Shown: one piece after another, positions 54,072 to 64,000 of the stretch | How positions within the stretch are numbered: the stretch's first letter is position 1 | Layout of the letters: each line of letters starts with the position of its first letter | From: Favolaschia claudopus | Lineage: Eukaryota; Basidiomycota; Agaricomycetes; Agaricales; Mycenaceae | Assembly (NCBI GenBank): GCA_037176885.1 | Contig: JAWWNJ010000186.1 | Coordinates: forward strand, 333,586 to 397,585 | Direction of reading: 5' to 3' | DNA length: 64,000 bases | Notes under the pieces: model-generated | Databases searched by the model: none | Seen by the model: the letters and a program-made list of their open reading frames with translations, nothing else | What the model was told of the DNA's origin: nothing | Translations under genes and position numbers: made by a program

Positions 54072-55430
54072 AAAGTCAAATGTACTAACGGCGTGGGGGT
54101 CACCGCAGGTTACTGATGGTGACCTGTCACGTGCCTCTTTGCCCGCCAATTCTACCAGATGTACTAATCATGGTTGGCAAAATATATCCTCAATCTGATG
54201 AAGTAATCGAACGATTGAATGGATTGTGCTCACGATCGGAAGGATTGAAAGATTTGGTAGTTACTGTACAATCTGATAGCTGAAGTTTTGTTTGGCTTTA
54301 ATTGTAAAACTATTTAATTAGTTTGACAAATGGGTAGTTATTCTAATTTTTTATACACAAAACAATTTCCTGTCTATCATCTCTTTGGAATTCAAGAGAC
54401 AGAACATGGCTTTATTTGCACAGAATTCTCCTAGCAAGAATTTCCCACACATCGGCAATTGCCGCCTTCGTGCTGGTAGTGTGCTGGCGGATACTCGGAG
54501 TCCTCGGACTCGGTTCTCCGATCACCAGAGAGTACAATCGTGGTTACCTCGGCTAAGCTAAGCGGGGGGAGAGCATTTGGGAGTTGAAATAACACGCGAA
54601 ATGTGATGATCGCGGGCATGATCGGTGGCATTTCCCACGAGTGCCATCACCAGACCGCATACCGGAACAACGTCTTGGTTGCATAACATGGCCAAAGCAA
54701 TGCGTGGATGTGGTGTTTTTGGCGCGTTCCAACGCGACTTACGGGCGGGATACTCGGACCTAATTTAGTTTTATATAACGCAGACCTTAGCTGCTATTTT
54801 CTATGTATCAATATCGAAGGATCTACGAGATACACAGGATACTTGAATCAAGGAGATTGTCTCAGATTGATGGAGAGTCACTGTCCTGATCAAGGCTGGC
54901 GGAGCCGGCGCGCAATGAAGACGACCGACAAGCCTGTAACGCACACAGTTTGTGACGGCAAGCCCCGGGGCCAAACGCACCGACGGCGGGGAGAAACAGC
55001 AAGTACGAGCGCGCTGTGTATCTTTATTTGGTGACGGCAATCAGCAACTGTTGGCCTGTTTGATGCCGATGGGATTGATGGCGGCCTGAATCATGTCATT
55101 TCCAACTGCCGAATTTTGTGAGCGGGGGTAGCTGCACCCCCTATCCGTTGCCAAGCATCCGTACTTAGTATCCCTTGCTTCAGTAGTCTCTTGTATTCCC
55201 GTTCCCCCACGAATACTTGTTCCCGCAACCTTCATGCGCTCGTCGCTGATTCAATAAAAAGGACTTATTTGCAATTTGTTCGACTCAGACACAGATGGAC
55301 GAAGGGGGCAAGCAACGACAAGTGTATTGATACGCGAGTACATCACTGTCATAGCACACCCGAAACAAACTACGTATTCTCACAAAACAGGATTTTTAGG
55401 AACACGCTGTCGGTTGAACGCATCGATATA
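54072..55430. other. intergenic, no recognised gene
   Basis: Frames at 54431-54631 (minus), 54708-55034 (plus) and 55041-55235 (minus) show no motifs. Confidence 0.35.
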
Positions 55431-55434
55431 AGTC

Positions 55435-55752
55435 TCAGTCTGATCGGTGGAACGTCGCAGATGCAGGCCGTTGGGCTAACAGAGGTTCTGAGCAAATCGC
55501 CGCAAGAGATAATTTCATTGAGAGGCATTCAGAAATTTCATGGCCCAAATCGCCGCATTTGTAGCAATCAAGCCGTATAACAGAAATGTTTTCGTCGAGG
55601 AAATTTCGTTCAGCCGATGATTCGGGTGGGGGTGGATTCACCGTGACAATAATTTCAGGAGTAATGTAAAACCCCGGGGCGCGATTTGCACTCGGAAGTA
55701 AACGAGAACCATGCGCAATCGGGAACAAACAAATACAACAGAGAACCTGCAT
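55435..55752 (-). CDS. small zinc-knuckle protein
   Basis: 105 residues from ATG at 55752. Residues 63-76 form a CCHC zinc knuckle (CYKCGDLGHEISEC: C63, C66, H71, C76), a short nucleic-acid-binding fold typical of retroelement gag proteins and of RNA-binding proteins. The N-terminal 20 residues are hydrophobic with three Cys; the middle is Pro-rich. It lies 79 bp downstream of the PD-(D/E)XK-like gene on the same strand. It could be an independent small gene, an exon of a larger one or a retroelement scrap; no other gag domain is recognisable. Confidence 0.45.
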   Translation of the reverse strand: MQVLCCICLFPIAHGSRLLPSANRAPGFYITPEIIVTVNPPPPESSAERNFLDENISVIRLDCYKCGDLGHEISECLSMKLSLAAICSEPLLAQRPASATFHRSD

Positions 55753-55830
55753 CGACCACCTAAACCTGTGGGGAGGGTGATGGATGGATAAGCGTTCCCA
55801 GGCGTCGAAACAAAGATTTACCTCGAGTGC

Positions 55831-56607
55831 TCAAAGAGCGTCACAAAGTTCGCGGATGGACTGCGCCACTGACAGCAGCTTAGCCTCACCTTCACCACCG
55901 TCCAAAAAGTCGTGGGCCCAGCGCGCAGCGGGGGCCGTGTCGTTGACAATCCGGGTATCTCTGGGGATTTCCGCGGGGGTGAGCTCGTGCGACGCTCGGT
56001 CGTATTCGTAGATGGCGAATTGTGACCCTATCGCACTCAACCCAATCAGCTTCGGGATGATGAGGCACTCGACAAGCCGATCGAATCTCTCGCGCATTTG
56101 TCGATCCGCGGCTGACCTAGCCGCCAGCTCCTGAAGGTGGCCTGCAGGCTTGATCTCGATAAAACAAATGGGATGTTTGCTGCTTCCGCGAGCAGAGCGC
56201 ACGATATAGAGTGTGGTGAAGTCGACGGAGCCGGGATATACTGGTCCTTTGTACTGGGGAGCGACTTCGTACTCTTGCGGGGGGAAGAGATACCCCAGAA
56301 GAGTGTTGATTGGCCCGTACCACTCGCTCTCATCAGAAGTGGCTCGGTTGAACAACTGAAAGCGATCGGAAACATATGCAGGCAGGGCCATATCGTTGAG
56401 AAGAACCGATGAGGAGTGTTGGGCAAGGGTATAATCGGAGGGCGGAACGTACGACAAGTATGCACAGGAGTTTGAGACACTCCTGACATTCCGCCGCAAC
56501 GTGCCAACCGAATAAGGCGATTTGATGGCGGCAAAATATTCGGCGATCAAATGCTTTTGACTGTAGATCAATGTGAGCTGTTGGGGGCCTTGGGGGCGTA
56601 ATGTCAT
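55831..56607 (-). CDS. PD-(D/E)XK nuclease-like protein, intact
   Basis: 258 residues, single exon, ATG at 56607, no lesion. The central part shows the spacing of the PD-(D/E)XK superfamily: Glu95 in a helix (ESEWYGPINTLLGYLF), Asp129 (PGSVDFTTLYIV), the E-x-K pair Glu151/Lys153 on a hydrophobic strand (ICFIEIKPAGHL), and Gln170 in the next helix (AADRQMRERF). The C-terminal half has LIIPKLIGLSAIGSQFAIYE and VNDTAPAARWAHDFL. I recall many uncharacterised agaric proteins with this layout. The nuclease fold is inferred from the motif pattern only. A diverged copy of its N-terminal segment lies inverted at 57062-57112. It is the best-preserved gene of its size in this half of the window, so possibly functional. 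Confidence 0.65.
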   Translation of the reverse strand: MTLRPQGPQQLTLIYSQKHLIAEYFAAIKSPYSVGTLRRNVRSVSNSCAYLSYVPPSDYTLAQHSSSVLLNDMALPAYVSDRFQLFNRATSDESEWYGPINTLLGYLFPPQEYEVAPQYKGPVYPGSVDFTTLYIVRSARGSSKHPICFIEIKPAGHLQELAARSAADRQMRERFDRLVECLIIPKLIGLSAIGSQFAIYEYDRASHELTPAEIPRDTRIVNDTAPAARWAHDFLDGGEGEAKLLSVAQSIRELCDAL

Positions 56608-56757
56608 GCTGAAAAAAAGAGGTCAGCCAGTTGCGGTGTAGTCTAGAGGTTTGGAGCGGAGACAGGGGCATCGACTTGCTGAGGTTGTGAGTTCAATTCT
56701 TCTCTTTTCAATTTTTTTTTACTTCCATTATATTATGACTGCCGACCAAGAGTCACT

Positions 56758-56863
56758 GGTTAGGTGGTTAGGGTTGCTCCCAATTTTGTGACTGCCGAAG
56801 GCCAAAAGAATACTGGGTTAGGTACCTGGTTAGGGTTAAGGTTTGGGTTAGTGGTTAGGGTTC
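56758..56863 (+). repeat. degenerate telomere-like TTAGGG sequence
   Basis: GGTTAGG/GGTTAGGG-type units occur about seven times: TTAGGTGGTTAGGGTT, GGTTAGGTACC, GGTTAGGGTTAAGG, GGGTTAGTGGTTAGGG. Some are separated by up to 40 bp. TTAGGG is the usual fungal telomere repeat. The array is interrupted and too irregular to be an active telomere, so this is interstitial or subtelomeric relic sequence. It lies between the PD-(D/E)XK-like gene and a LINE copy. Confidence 0.55.
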
Positions 56864-57169
56864 GGGGGGGTGTGGGGGTGAGGAACAGAAGGATTCGCGC
56901 GAACGAGGCTTTAGAGTGCCAACCTGAGCGGCCCCGGCTTGGGGGACCCCCCGAGCGGAGCGAGGGAGGGGAGGGGCCGCGAATGGTTGGTCCCCTTCGC
57001 GCAAATGAAGGACTACGATTTGGCGGGTGCCGAGTCTCGCCGAAGTGATTTGCCATCAACACAGCCCGCATCAAATTGCCATATTGGGTGCGCACGTTGC
57101 GGCGGAATGCGCACAAAGTACTATAGTTTGAGAAGGGTACGTGGAGATCACGTGGGTCACCCTTGACCG
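56864..57169. other. GC-rich spacer with inverted scrap of the PD-(D/E)XK-like gene
   Basis: Positions 57062-57112 on the plus strand read CATCAAATTGCC and CGTTGCGGCGGAATG in the same order as the minus-strand coding sequence near 56480-56530 (encoding RIKLPYWVRTLRRN against AIKSPYSVGTLRRN). It therefore appears to be a fragment of a second family member. The preceding 56900-57010 is unusually GC-rich. Confidence 0.45.
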
Positions 57170-58950
57170 GAACCATCACCGTCACGATTTTTCCCACGGC
57201 CAAAATTTTGCTGGGATGCAAGGCGAGCGTACCCCTCCTCGCCCTCCAGCAACGGGCCTTCGGCGCCCAAGGTCACCGGACTCCCCTCCCCGTCCTCTAC
57301 GTCTCCAGCGGCACCACGACCAACCAACCAGTCACCCCCCACCCCCCGCCATGACCACGCCCCAAACTCAGCGCCCCCTCAGGCCGCCGTCCCTCAGTCC
57401 CACACAACGATCGACTACCTGTCCACCAAGCTCTAAGGCTCCAACCATTTCCGTTTGTAAACGTTTATACACGGTTATAATCGTTTTCGTTTCCGTTTTA
57501 TTTGCCAGGGTGCAGAAACAGTTTATAAACAGTTTCCATGTTGGAGCTAATTAGCAGTCTTCCAGCGCATGAAATGAGGTCAGAAAAAGGTGAGCCCGCC
57601 GAGTTTATATCACGACACCCTTAACAATGCCATAGAAATGCTTCCTCTGCGATACCTGAGGTTACGGGTGGTTACGGGGCTCGGTCGTTCGCGTTGTGTA
57701 GTTGTTCCAAATAAGGAAATACCCTCGCTTGGTCCTGAATGTGCTGGTACGTCCCAAATTCTGCCTCACAGAATCATCCATGATGTTCAAAGACACATAC
57801 GGCGGAACATACATTGGAAATGATCGATTAGAGTCGTTAGCGATACGGCTTGAGGGTATTGAATTTCTGAGCCCCGAAAACAGTTTATAAACGGTTTGAA
57901 ACCATTACCGTTTTGTTTGCCGGATTCCACAAACGAAAACGAAATGGTTGGAGCCTTACCAAGCTCAGAAAGGAAGCAGCGGCTTTTCTGGAGACACGCC
58001 GTGAATTCCGACAATGCATACAAGACCATTTCATAGATAACCCTGTGGAGATTCCCCAAGGGAGGACAACCTTGCAGCCCTCCTCCCCGTGTTTATCGAG
58101 ATCACTGAAACTCTTGAACCTTGGATATTAAACTACAAGCGCTTCATCACTCCCGAACCCGACCCGGAACCCAGCATGGCTCCTGTAAGCCCACCCAGGC
58201 CCCACCACATTTGCAGAGGCCGTCAAGGCAAAACCTGTGCGCCCACATACCTCCCATCTGAAGCGCCACTCACGTCCCGCTTCTAAACGGAGCCCAACGG
58301 TGTCGCCCAAACCGACGATTCCATCCACTCGGTTGATCATTGACCTGTCCAACGCCCACCCCACGAAGAAACCACACCCCGATTCACTATGCAGGGCCAT
58401 CAACAGCGTTCTAGATGGTCGGCTAGCAGTTAGCGCCACCTCCATGTCCCAGAGTGGCAACCTGGTTCTCCACGGAACTGCGCCAGCTTGCTCAGCCCAG
58501 GCGCTCGCAGCTCACCGCTCGCTGCTATGGAGGACCATTGCTCCACTTCTGGGATGCACCGATGCTGAACCACCCATCTACCCCGCAGACCCATGGCACA
58601 AGGTGGTTTTCCACTGAGTGCCAATCTTGGAGGAAGGGAGGGCTTCCGCACTCCTCGCGACTTTGTGCGCGAGCTGGGCGAAGTGCAACCAACTTCCAGG
58701 TGCACAGTATCGAATTGGTAATGTTCGTTTCTTTCACAAGCGGGATAGTATCCCCCAGTCGCTTCATCGAGGAGGAGGATGCGCGTCGCTTCTTACGTGA
58801 CGGCATCTTTCTTTATGGATCCCATTGTCGGGCCACCCCGTACAAAGCTCGGGCTCCAAGCGGTTACCTCTTCTCTTATTTATCGCCCTTCGGGCACCGC
58901 GTCTTAGTAGATAGTGTACTTGTCCTAGAAAATACATTCATTATAAATCT
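57170..58950 (+). pseudogene. LINE ORF1-like copy 2, frameshifted and interrupted
   Basis: Plus-strand reading matches the intact ORF1 at 8368-9585: PPATGLRRPRSPDSPP near 57250, STRLIIDLSNAHPTKKPHP near 58330, AVSATSMSQSGNLVLHG, AHRSLLWRTIAPLLG, YPADPWHKVVFH (followed by a stop), QLPGAQYRIGNVRF, EEDARRFLRDGIFLYGSH and the 3' untranslated CGGGCACCGCGTCTTAGTAG near 58890. Frame changes occur at least three times. A hAT-type MITE (57434-57958) sits inside the N-terminal half. Like copy 1, it carries no endonuclease or reverse transcriptase. Confidence 0.75.
57434..57958. mobile_element. hAT-type MITE with 8-bp target duplication
   Basis: 525 bp. The ends TAAGGCTCCAACCATTTC are inverted at the right end, and further inward CGTTTTCGTTTG and AACAGTTTATAAAC blocks recur. 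The flanking direct repeat CCAAGCTC (57426-57433 and 57959-57966) is 8 bp, diagnostic of the hAT superfamily. It is inserted in the LINE ORF1 copy. Non-coding. The hAT-like transposase relic at 20677-22000 is too damaged to mobilise it. Confidence 0.85.
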
Positions 58951-58963
58951 ACTGCCCATTGAC

Positions 58964-59545
58964 TGGGTGACTTCCCGTAAGCCTAGATACTTTTTTCGCG
59001 AATATTTGAGGGGTGCCAACGATATCGGCATCGGTTCTTTGATGGCGTGATGATAATCCTACTCTATTCCCTCAGCCTTTTTGCCGACTAGATTAGTAGA
59101 ATCCAACTAAGTTTATCAGTAAATTCTCCCATGGGGCGCCATCCTGCTGGCTCGATCAAACCACGTCCCCTACGCGTCTTGCACGCGACTCAACGCGTCT
59201 TGACGCGTATTTCACGACGTTCGTTGATCGAAATCTTTTCCCGAGATGTCTGGCACAGCGGCACCTGCGGGGGAGGATGCCGAGGATGGCTCGGCAAAAT
59301 GCCGGTGACGAAACCAACGGAGGAAAGGCAGAGGCCTTCCAAATCTGTTTATTCAAGTAGCTTAGAATCTGAACAGGGGGTCCCGACCCCCTGTTCAGAT
59401 TTATCATCTAGCAAGGTTTGGTAGAGGGTAAAAGTGCGAAAGTCCAGATCCAAGCCCGATGGGGTCCTGATGGAAGCCTCGGCATCTCCGCCGGATAGTC
59501 GAAAATATTGTAGAAAAAGTGTCTGGGCTTACGGGAAGTCACCCA
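58964..59545. mobile_element. TIR element starting TGGGTGACTTCCCG
   Basis: 582 bp. The first 45 bp, beginning TGGGTGACTTCCCGTAAGCC, are inverted at 59501-59545 with about six mismatches. The interior is non-coding and contains a perfect 15-bp palindromic arm pair around 59368-59399 (TCTGAACAGGGGGTC and its inverse, 2-nt centre). No obvious target duplication. It lies immediately after the LINE copy 2 3' end. Confidence 0.7.
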
Positions 59546-60025
59546 CTGATGATCCGCTGTGAATAATCGACTTTGAATAGCAAGACGCCCGCGTCTATGA
59601 AATTGTTAAAACGGGCCGATTTCTCAGACGGATCTAGTCGCGATATACGTTCAGGAGTCCGTCCGACCACCGTGGTACCTGATGAGAAAAACCGGAAGGA
59701 TAGGACTCAGAGCCTGGGCTCGCGATAGGCTCCATTTTGGGAGCAATCGAATTAAGTCGACGTAGGGAATGGGGGTAAGTTAGGAACTCATAGAAATGTA
59801 TTCAGGTATAAGTAACGCTTTTAGTTCTATCGAGTGGGTGCGACCAGTTGTCAAGCATTACAACAAGCTCCCTCTACTACTCCGTGCTTTCTGCTCTCGA
59901 TGCCTGTGCCTATCACCACCGAGACCGTCTTGCTCTCACCACTGCGCAATGTTGCAGGCGTTTTTCGTGAGTGAATCGTTGCGCACAAATTTCCTGTCTC
60001 TGACTCGTGTGCGGTAAGGTACCAA
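59546..60025. other. intergenic, no recognised gene
   Basis: Short frames without motifs. Confidence 0.3.
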
Positions 60026-60409
60026 TTTGAAGGGCATTCTGATTGCCACTGGCATGGATCGTCCAGTAACCGTTCGTATTCCGACATTGACTGGTACGCC
60101 GCACGGCGTGTGGTTCCAGCCTTGGTTCGGGTCACTGCGCGAAGGCGAGGCGATGGACTTGGACGTAGCTATCGTGAGGCCGCCAACCAGCACTTCGACA
60201 ACTGCGGACATGGGGGTCGCCGTCGTCCACGTCAACCAGCGCAACGACGCGGACATCCCGTCAACCTCTGTCTCAAGCGTCGGCTCTCCGACATCGGTAC
60301 CGACTGGTTCGGGAACATCATTCTGCTGGAAATCGATCTGCAGACTCATGCCCTCAAATCCGTCGACGAAAACAAAGCTTCTTTGATTACCCATTGTCTT
60401 GATATGTGA
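60026..60409 (+). CDS. unrecognised exon-like frame
   Basis: Two overlapping frames remain open through this stretch. The one ending RRLSDIGTDWFGNIILLEI and THALKSVDENKASLITHCLD, followed by a GTGAGT donor at about 60405, looks like a real exon end. It resembles short agaric proteins with a WxGNxxV/L strand pattern, but I cannot name the family. No start codon or next exon could be assigned. Possibly a relic. Confidence 0.3.
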   Translation, partial: FEGHSDCHWHGSSSNRSYSDIDWYAARRVVPALVRVTARRRGDGLGRSYREAANQHFDNCGHGGRRRPRQPAQRRGHPVNLCLKRRLSDIGTDWFGNIILLEIDLQTHALKSVDENKASLITHCLDM

Positions 60410-60937
60410 GTTTCTGTATTTGTTGGCCCGGGTCTTTCTTTGCTAACTTGCATAATAAGATTTCTCCTCGACGCGTTGAAATCTCGTGGCTAGTGACCTG
60501 CTACGATATACGGAGTTGGAGGAAGACTGGTCTATACATTGGTCTGTTGCTATGGGTGTATTTTCGAGCAGTCGTTTTATAGTTCTATGGTAACTAGGTC
60601 GTATTTGGATTCGTCTATTTACTATTAGTTGAAAGCAGTCGTATCGTACAAACCCGAGGTGCTTTGACATCGTATAGTACGGCTGAAAGAAAAAAAATGG
60701 CTGGCGTTTCTGGGAACAGTTCAGCGTGCGAATCTACGAATCTTCGAAATCGGTAGTATGGTAAACGCCTTCTGTGCTTTGAATGAAAACGTTTTTGGCT
60801 AGGCATAAATGGGCTGAGTGATAAAAGAAGAAACCAGAGCTTTTTCCGAATCGAACACCCACGACGTCGGCTGCGAGGCCGTGCCCGCACTCGCCCAATG
60901 TTTCGGCGTAAAGTCCCAACCGGTCGTTGACACCCTC
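60410..60937. other. intergenic, no recognised gene
   Basis: Frames at 60443-60953 (minus strand) show no motifs. Confidence 0.3.
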
Positions 60938-61467
60938 TACTCGGCATTACCAAAAGTAACCGAATTTAGAAATGCCTTGCTTGCGACCAGCTAAATACAG
61001 TTAGCAGTTGGTTCAACTGAGGGGAGAGGAGGAGGATGGTCATATGCTATTGCACATAACGCCCGCCGAAGTTATTGGGCTTTCCCTGTGCTGATTTTCT
61101 ATGTTTGTTTATTTATGTGTCAAATCAACAATTTCTTGCTCTGTTTTAGTACCCTCATTGAAGGATGAGAATAGCCCAGCAAGCTCTGAGCTCTCAGATA
61201 CCAAGTCATGAGATATTAAACTTATTTTTTAGGTACTCACCCACCTGAAATCCTGGTGACTGTGTTCAAAAAAGGCAAACACTGCCAAATTGATGGTATT
61301 GTGAAGATTAATTCATTCACCCACTGTGTGATAGCTTACCCCAGGTTTATATCATGAAGGTTGTAGCAAACACACTGTAAATGAACCCTCCATCGATCAA
61401 AGTTCCTTGACCATCGTAATTTGTGGCAAAAAACCCCGAATTCGGTTACTTTTGGTAACTGCGAGTA
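60938..61467. mobile_element. TIR element (MITE), TACTCGG..ACCAAAAGTAACCG family
   Basis: 530 bp bounded by TA. Ends CTCGGCATTACCAAAAGTAA at the left and the inverse of CTCGCAGTTACCAAAAGTAA at the right, both continuing CCGAATT. Same length as, but apparently different interior from, the element at 14854-15383. Its right end overlaps the 3' limit of the KOW-domain pseudogene, which may have been truncated by this insertion. Non-coding. Confidence 0.85.
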
Positions 61468-61479
61468 TATCTGGCCCGA

Positions 61480-63601
61480 TGATAACAACGCGCTCGAACA
61501 CCATGGTCAACGCAACGCGTCGTCGCTGGCTCGCCGTGGACGGATACAAATTTTTGGGACGGTAATCTTCGCATGGGTGGGTCCAACTCCATGCACGGTC
61601 AGTACCGAAGAGTTCATTGACGAATCGGTCAGCAATAAATGCCCAAATTTGCCCTCCGCGTTCAACGCTTTTTTTGTAAGTGTCTTCATGTGGGCAGAAA
61701 TATTGTGAATGTGAACGTCTACCCGTTTGAAGGCGAGATTGGGAATGTCCATCCAAGAGCCGTCGTTCTCCCCTATAATTGTTTACATATTGCGAAGCGG
61801 TATTTTGACTTTGACCAACCCGAAAGTGTCACGCTAACAGGAGCCGAAATATCGGCAACGTCTAAAGGTGGTGGGGTGACAGATCGACGGCGCGCTTCTT
61901 CGACCGGGAACGCTCCACGATATGTGGTCCCCAATGTGTTGACAGTAGAGGATTTCAAGAATGTCGTGAGGTAAGTGCCGCGCCTCTAACAATGGAGTCG
62001 ATGTGCTTGAAGCAGGGTTCAGTGAGAAACTCGCAGTATGGAGTGCAACTAACCTTTCATGAATAACGTCTTCGATCGGGATATCCTGTATTTGAACGTT
62101 GGACGCGTCCTTACGGATGGTCAGCAAAATTCCATGATGAGCAAGCGCGCATCGCCTCCACGCTACTGCTCCCTTCATGCGTGCCCGTTCAAGCATAGCC
62201 TTTCTAGGTTCGCTGTCATGGTCGCCTATGATCACTCCCGTGAGACCTTTGTGTACGCCTAGCCCCACCACCTGAACTCGGACGCCATGAAATTTTGTGC
62301 CGCGGTCAATCATGTCCCTTTGAACTAACTGGTATAGGGTGCCTCGGAACGTGCAGCCGACCCCATCATAGGATCATTGACATCAACATCGACATCAGCC
62401 GCGCGACTCAGAAACTATAGCATATGGAATTAGTGGGTGGTGACTGACCGCGGTCCAAGTAAATACTATTAAACGCTTACAGTGGGGTTTGTATGCCAAA
62501 GAGGATAAGAAGACGGAAGATATCTGTTAGGCTAAAAGGTTGTCAATAGCCATGACGGATGAATGGTGAACAATATCGCACGTCCAAAATTTGCAGCGTT
62601 CCGTTGGCATAAACGCGGGTTATATATCCCGACCCGGTTGGCATATGGACCCCACCTGACACATACCAAATCTCCAGTCTGCCAGACTCTACAAACCTGA
62701 TCGAAAGGAATCCCGGAAATCGAGGCTTGGGAATCAGACAGTGAAAGAGTCCACGATCGCTCGTCGACAGATTCAATGTGCCATAGTTTTCTGTCGAACA
62801 TAACTCGGTCTCGACACCTGAATTCGTATGCAAAATCTAACGCGTGACGCCGAAGGTTAGATAGCTTTGGATATATAGCACGTCCAGATTGATTTGGGTT
62901 GTAAAAGCCGCGATCGGAGGGAATCACTTTGGCATACAATGTGGTCTGCCCTTCAGAGATTGTCTCCATAAATTGAAGTATAAACCCACTCTGACGGACA
63001 AACCGCCCGGCGACTACAACAACTCGATCGCCCGGCGAAAGAGCAGGGCTAGACCCAAGTGATGGGTATGTGAGCAGAGGAGGAAAATGACTCTGCATGA
63101 ACGGAATGAGGTCCTCTACGCTCGTGTGCGCTAATAAGGAAGATACGGCGGAGTATGTTCGTCGCCAGTCAAGTCGATATCATCGTATGTGATGTTCTGA
63201 TACAACTGCAGCGCCCTACCCTGTTCGTCGTTTGTATAATGGTTTCGGGGTCGAGCTTTACCGCGATTGAACCGACTCGTTTCCCGCGAGTAATTCGAAC
63301 CCATGAAATCGAGAAGGATACCTCTAACTCTGATTAGAAGTTGTTGTCGTTGTCTAGATAGTACAGCCGGTCAACTCCCGAACGCGAAGAATACGTCCCG
63401 CGCACCTGGAAGGGATCCGTCGATCACCTCCATTCTAACCGGCTCGGTCGAAGAATCGTTGTCGTATTCGGCGTCATCCTTTGGCGCACAAACCGTAAGG
63501 TCAGCAGTAATGAGATCAGACTTGGAGCTGCTGATTTCGAAATTCTGGACATATTGCGAGTGGTTAATGTCATCGAGCTCTAAATAACTTTCTTCTGCCA
63601 T
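61480..63601 (-). pseudogene. KOW-domain (Spt5-like) agaric family protein, frameshifted
   Basis: It starts with an acidic exon, MAEESYLELDDINHSQYVQ (63601) to FFAFGS. Frames then give NITYDDIDLTGDE and RRIFLISAHTSVEDLIPFMQ, continuing into the 188-residue frame at 62532-63098 with SPGDRVVVVAGRFVRQSGF, DRVMFDRKLWHIESVDE and GDLVCVRWGPYANRVGI: three KOW-like beta motifs. The next block (61834-62313) has VRVQVVGLGVHKGLTGVIIG. A final part (61507-61752) reads AFKRVDVHIHNISAHMKTLT and KFGHLLL. KOW domains bind RNA or protein in Spt5 and ribosomal proteins. Agarics carry many shortened Spt5-like copies of unknown role. Frame changes between blocks make this copy a probable pseudogene, although some could be unassigned introns. 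Confidence 0.55.
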
Positions 63602-64000
63602 GCGACCTGTATAAGCGCGTGCTTAAAGTAAAATGAGTTGCGTACGTTTCCAATCGCTTCATGCACAGGCTCTTCAACGGCGGTCGTACATTCGTGGAGT
63701 CCGGGATCCAATTCAATCTGACTGAAGGCACCATCGCTGTTTAATGCTGATGTATGGTCGAAGTCGACTGCTAATGCGACAGTGAGTGTCTACTTCGTAA
63801 GCTAAAAGATAAAACATGCGCAGTTCCTCCCTCCCAACGTCGACTGACATCCTGCGGTTAAAGTCGAGGTGGTAAGAAACAAAGTCGTGGAGATCATGTG
63901 ATACATCAATGCGGAAGCACGGCTTGTCATTTTTCGGATAATTTAAATTAGATATCTCTGTCTAATCTAAGTCCCCGAGAGCATGTCCAGTGATGTTACG
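63602..64000. other. intergenic, no recognised gene
   Basis: No frame with motifs. It could contain the 5' end of the KOW-domain gene, continuing beyond the window. Confidence 0.3.

Overview
The window looks like a transposon-dense, gene-poor stretch of a mushroom-forming basidiomycete (Agaricomycetes) genome. Evidence: spliceosomal introns of about 36-103 nt with GT..AG ends; protein families that I know as expanded in Agaricomycetes (DUF6589, integrase-core, Crypton-type tyrosine recombinase, HECT-like, TKL kinase and KOW/Spt5-like families); and abundant small terminal-inverted-repeat (TIR) elements. Family names come from recognising motifs in the translated sequence; no search was run. 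Species is not determined. Layout: 0.4-1.0 kb holds one copy of a dispersed repeat followed by a textbook-complete minimal hammerhead ribozyme. 1.5-7.2 kb holds TIR elements, a near-perfect foldback palindrome and an integrase-core pseudogene. 7.9-9.65 kb holds two LINE insertions tail to tail, one with a 15-bp target duplication and an intact ORF1. 10.7-14.1 kb holds a frameshifted Crypton-type recombinase and a convergent two-exon gene. 15.4-19.75 kb holds a terminal-exon relic and a six-exon agaric gene broken by one frameshift and one stop. 20.7-22.0 kb is an internally deleted hAT-like transposase. 22.6-23.2 kb is the inverted partner of the first repeat. 25.6-28.7 kb is a HECT-like pseudogene. 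28.8-31.1 kb is three TIR elements nested inside one another. 31.5-34.8 kb is a PIF/Harbinger gene pair (Myb-like accessory plus DDE transposase), the accessory gene split by a 431-bp TIR insertion. 35.0-36.1 kb is a decayed TKL kinase. 36.9-40.2 kb is a CACTA-like non-autonomous element. 42.2-46.1 kb holds a second integrase-core relic and several TIR elements. 46.1-46.65 kb is a tiny, intact, intron-split Zn2Cys6 gene. 47.1-49.3 kb is a DUF6589 gene lying between about 250-bp inverted repeats. 49.8-54.0 kb is a Gypsy-type gag remnant. 55.4-56.6 kb holds the best intact genes: a zinc-knuckle protein and a 258-aa PD-(D/E)XK-like protein. 56.76-56.86 kb is degenerate TTAGGG-like sequence. 57.2-59.5 kb is a LINE ORF1 pseudogene interrupted by a hAT-type MITE, and then another TIR element. 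60.9-63.6 kb is a MITE and a KOW-domain pseudogene. Interpretation: most large genes are relics of multicopy families broken by 1-nt frameshifts, stops or internal deletions, whereas the small TIR elements have well-preserved ends, so TIR activity appears more recent than loss of most coding genes. Some 1-nt frameshifts could instead be assembly errors. I see no operon-like cooperation; the only functional pairing is the convergent Harbinger accessory and transposase genes. The most unusual items are the hammerhead ribozyme, the DUF6589 gene between long inverted repeats, the triple nest and the PD-(D/E)XK-like gene.
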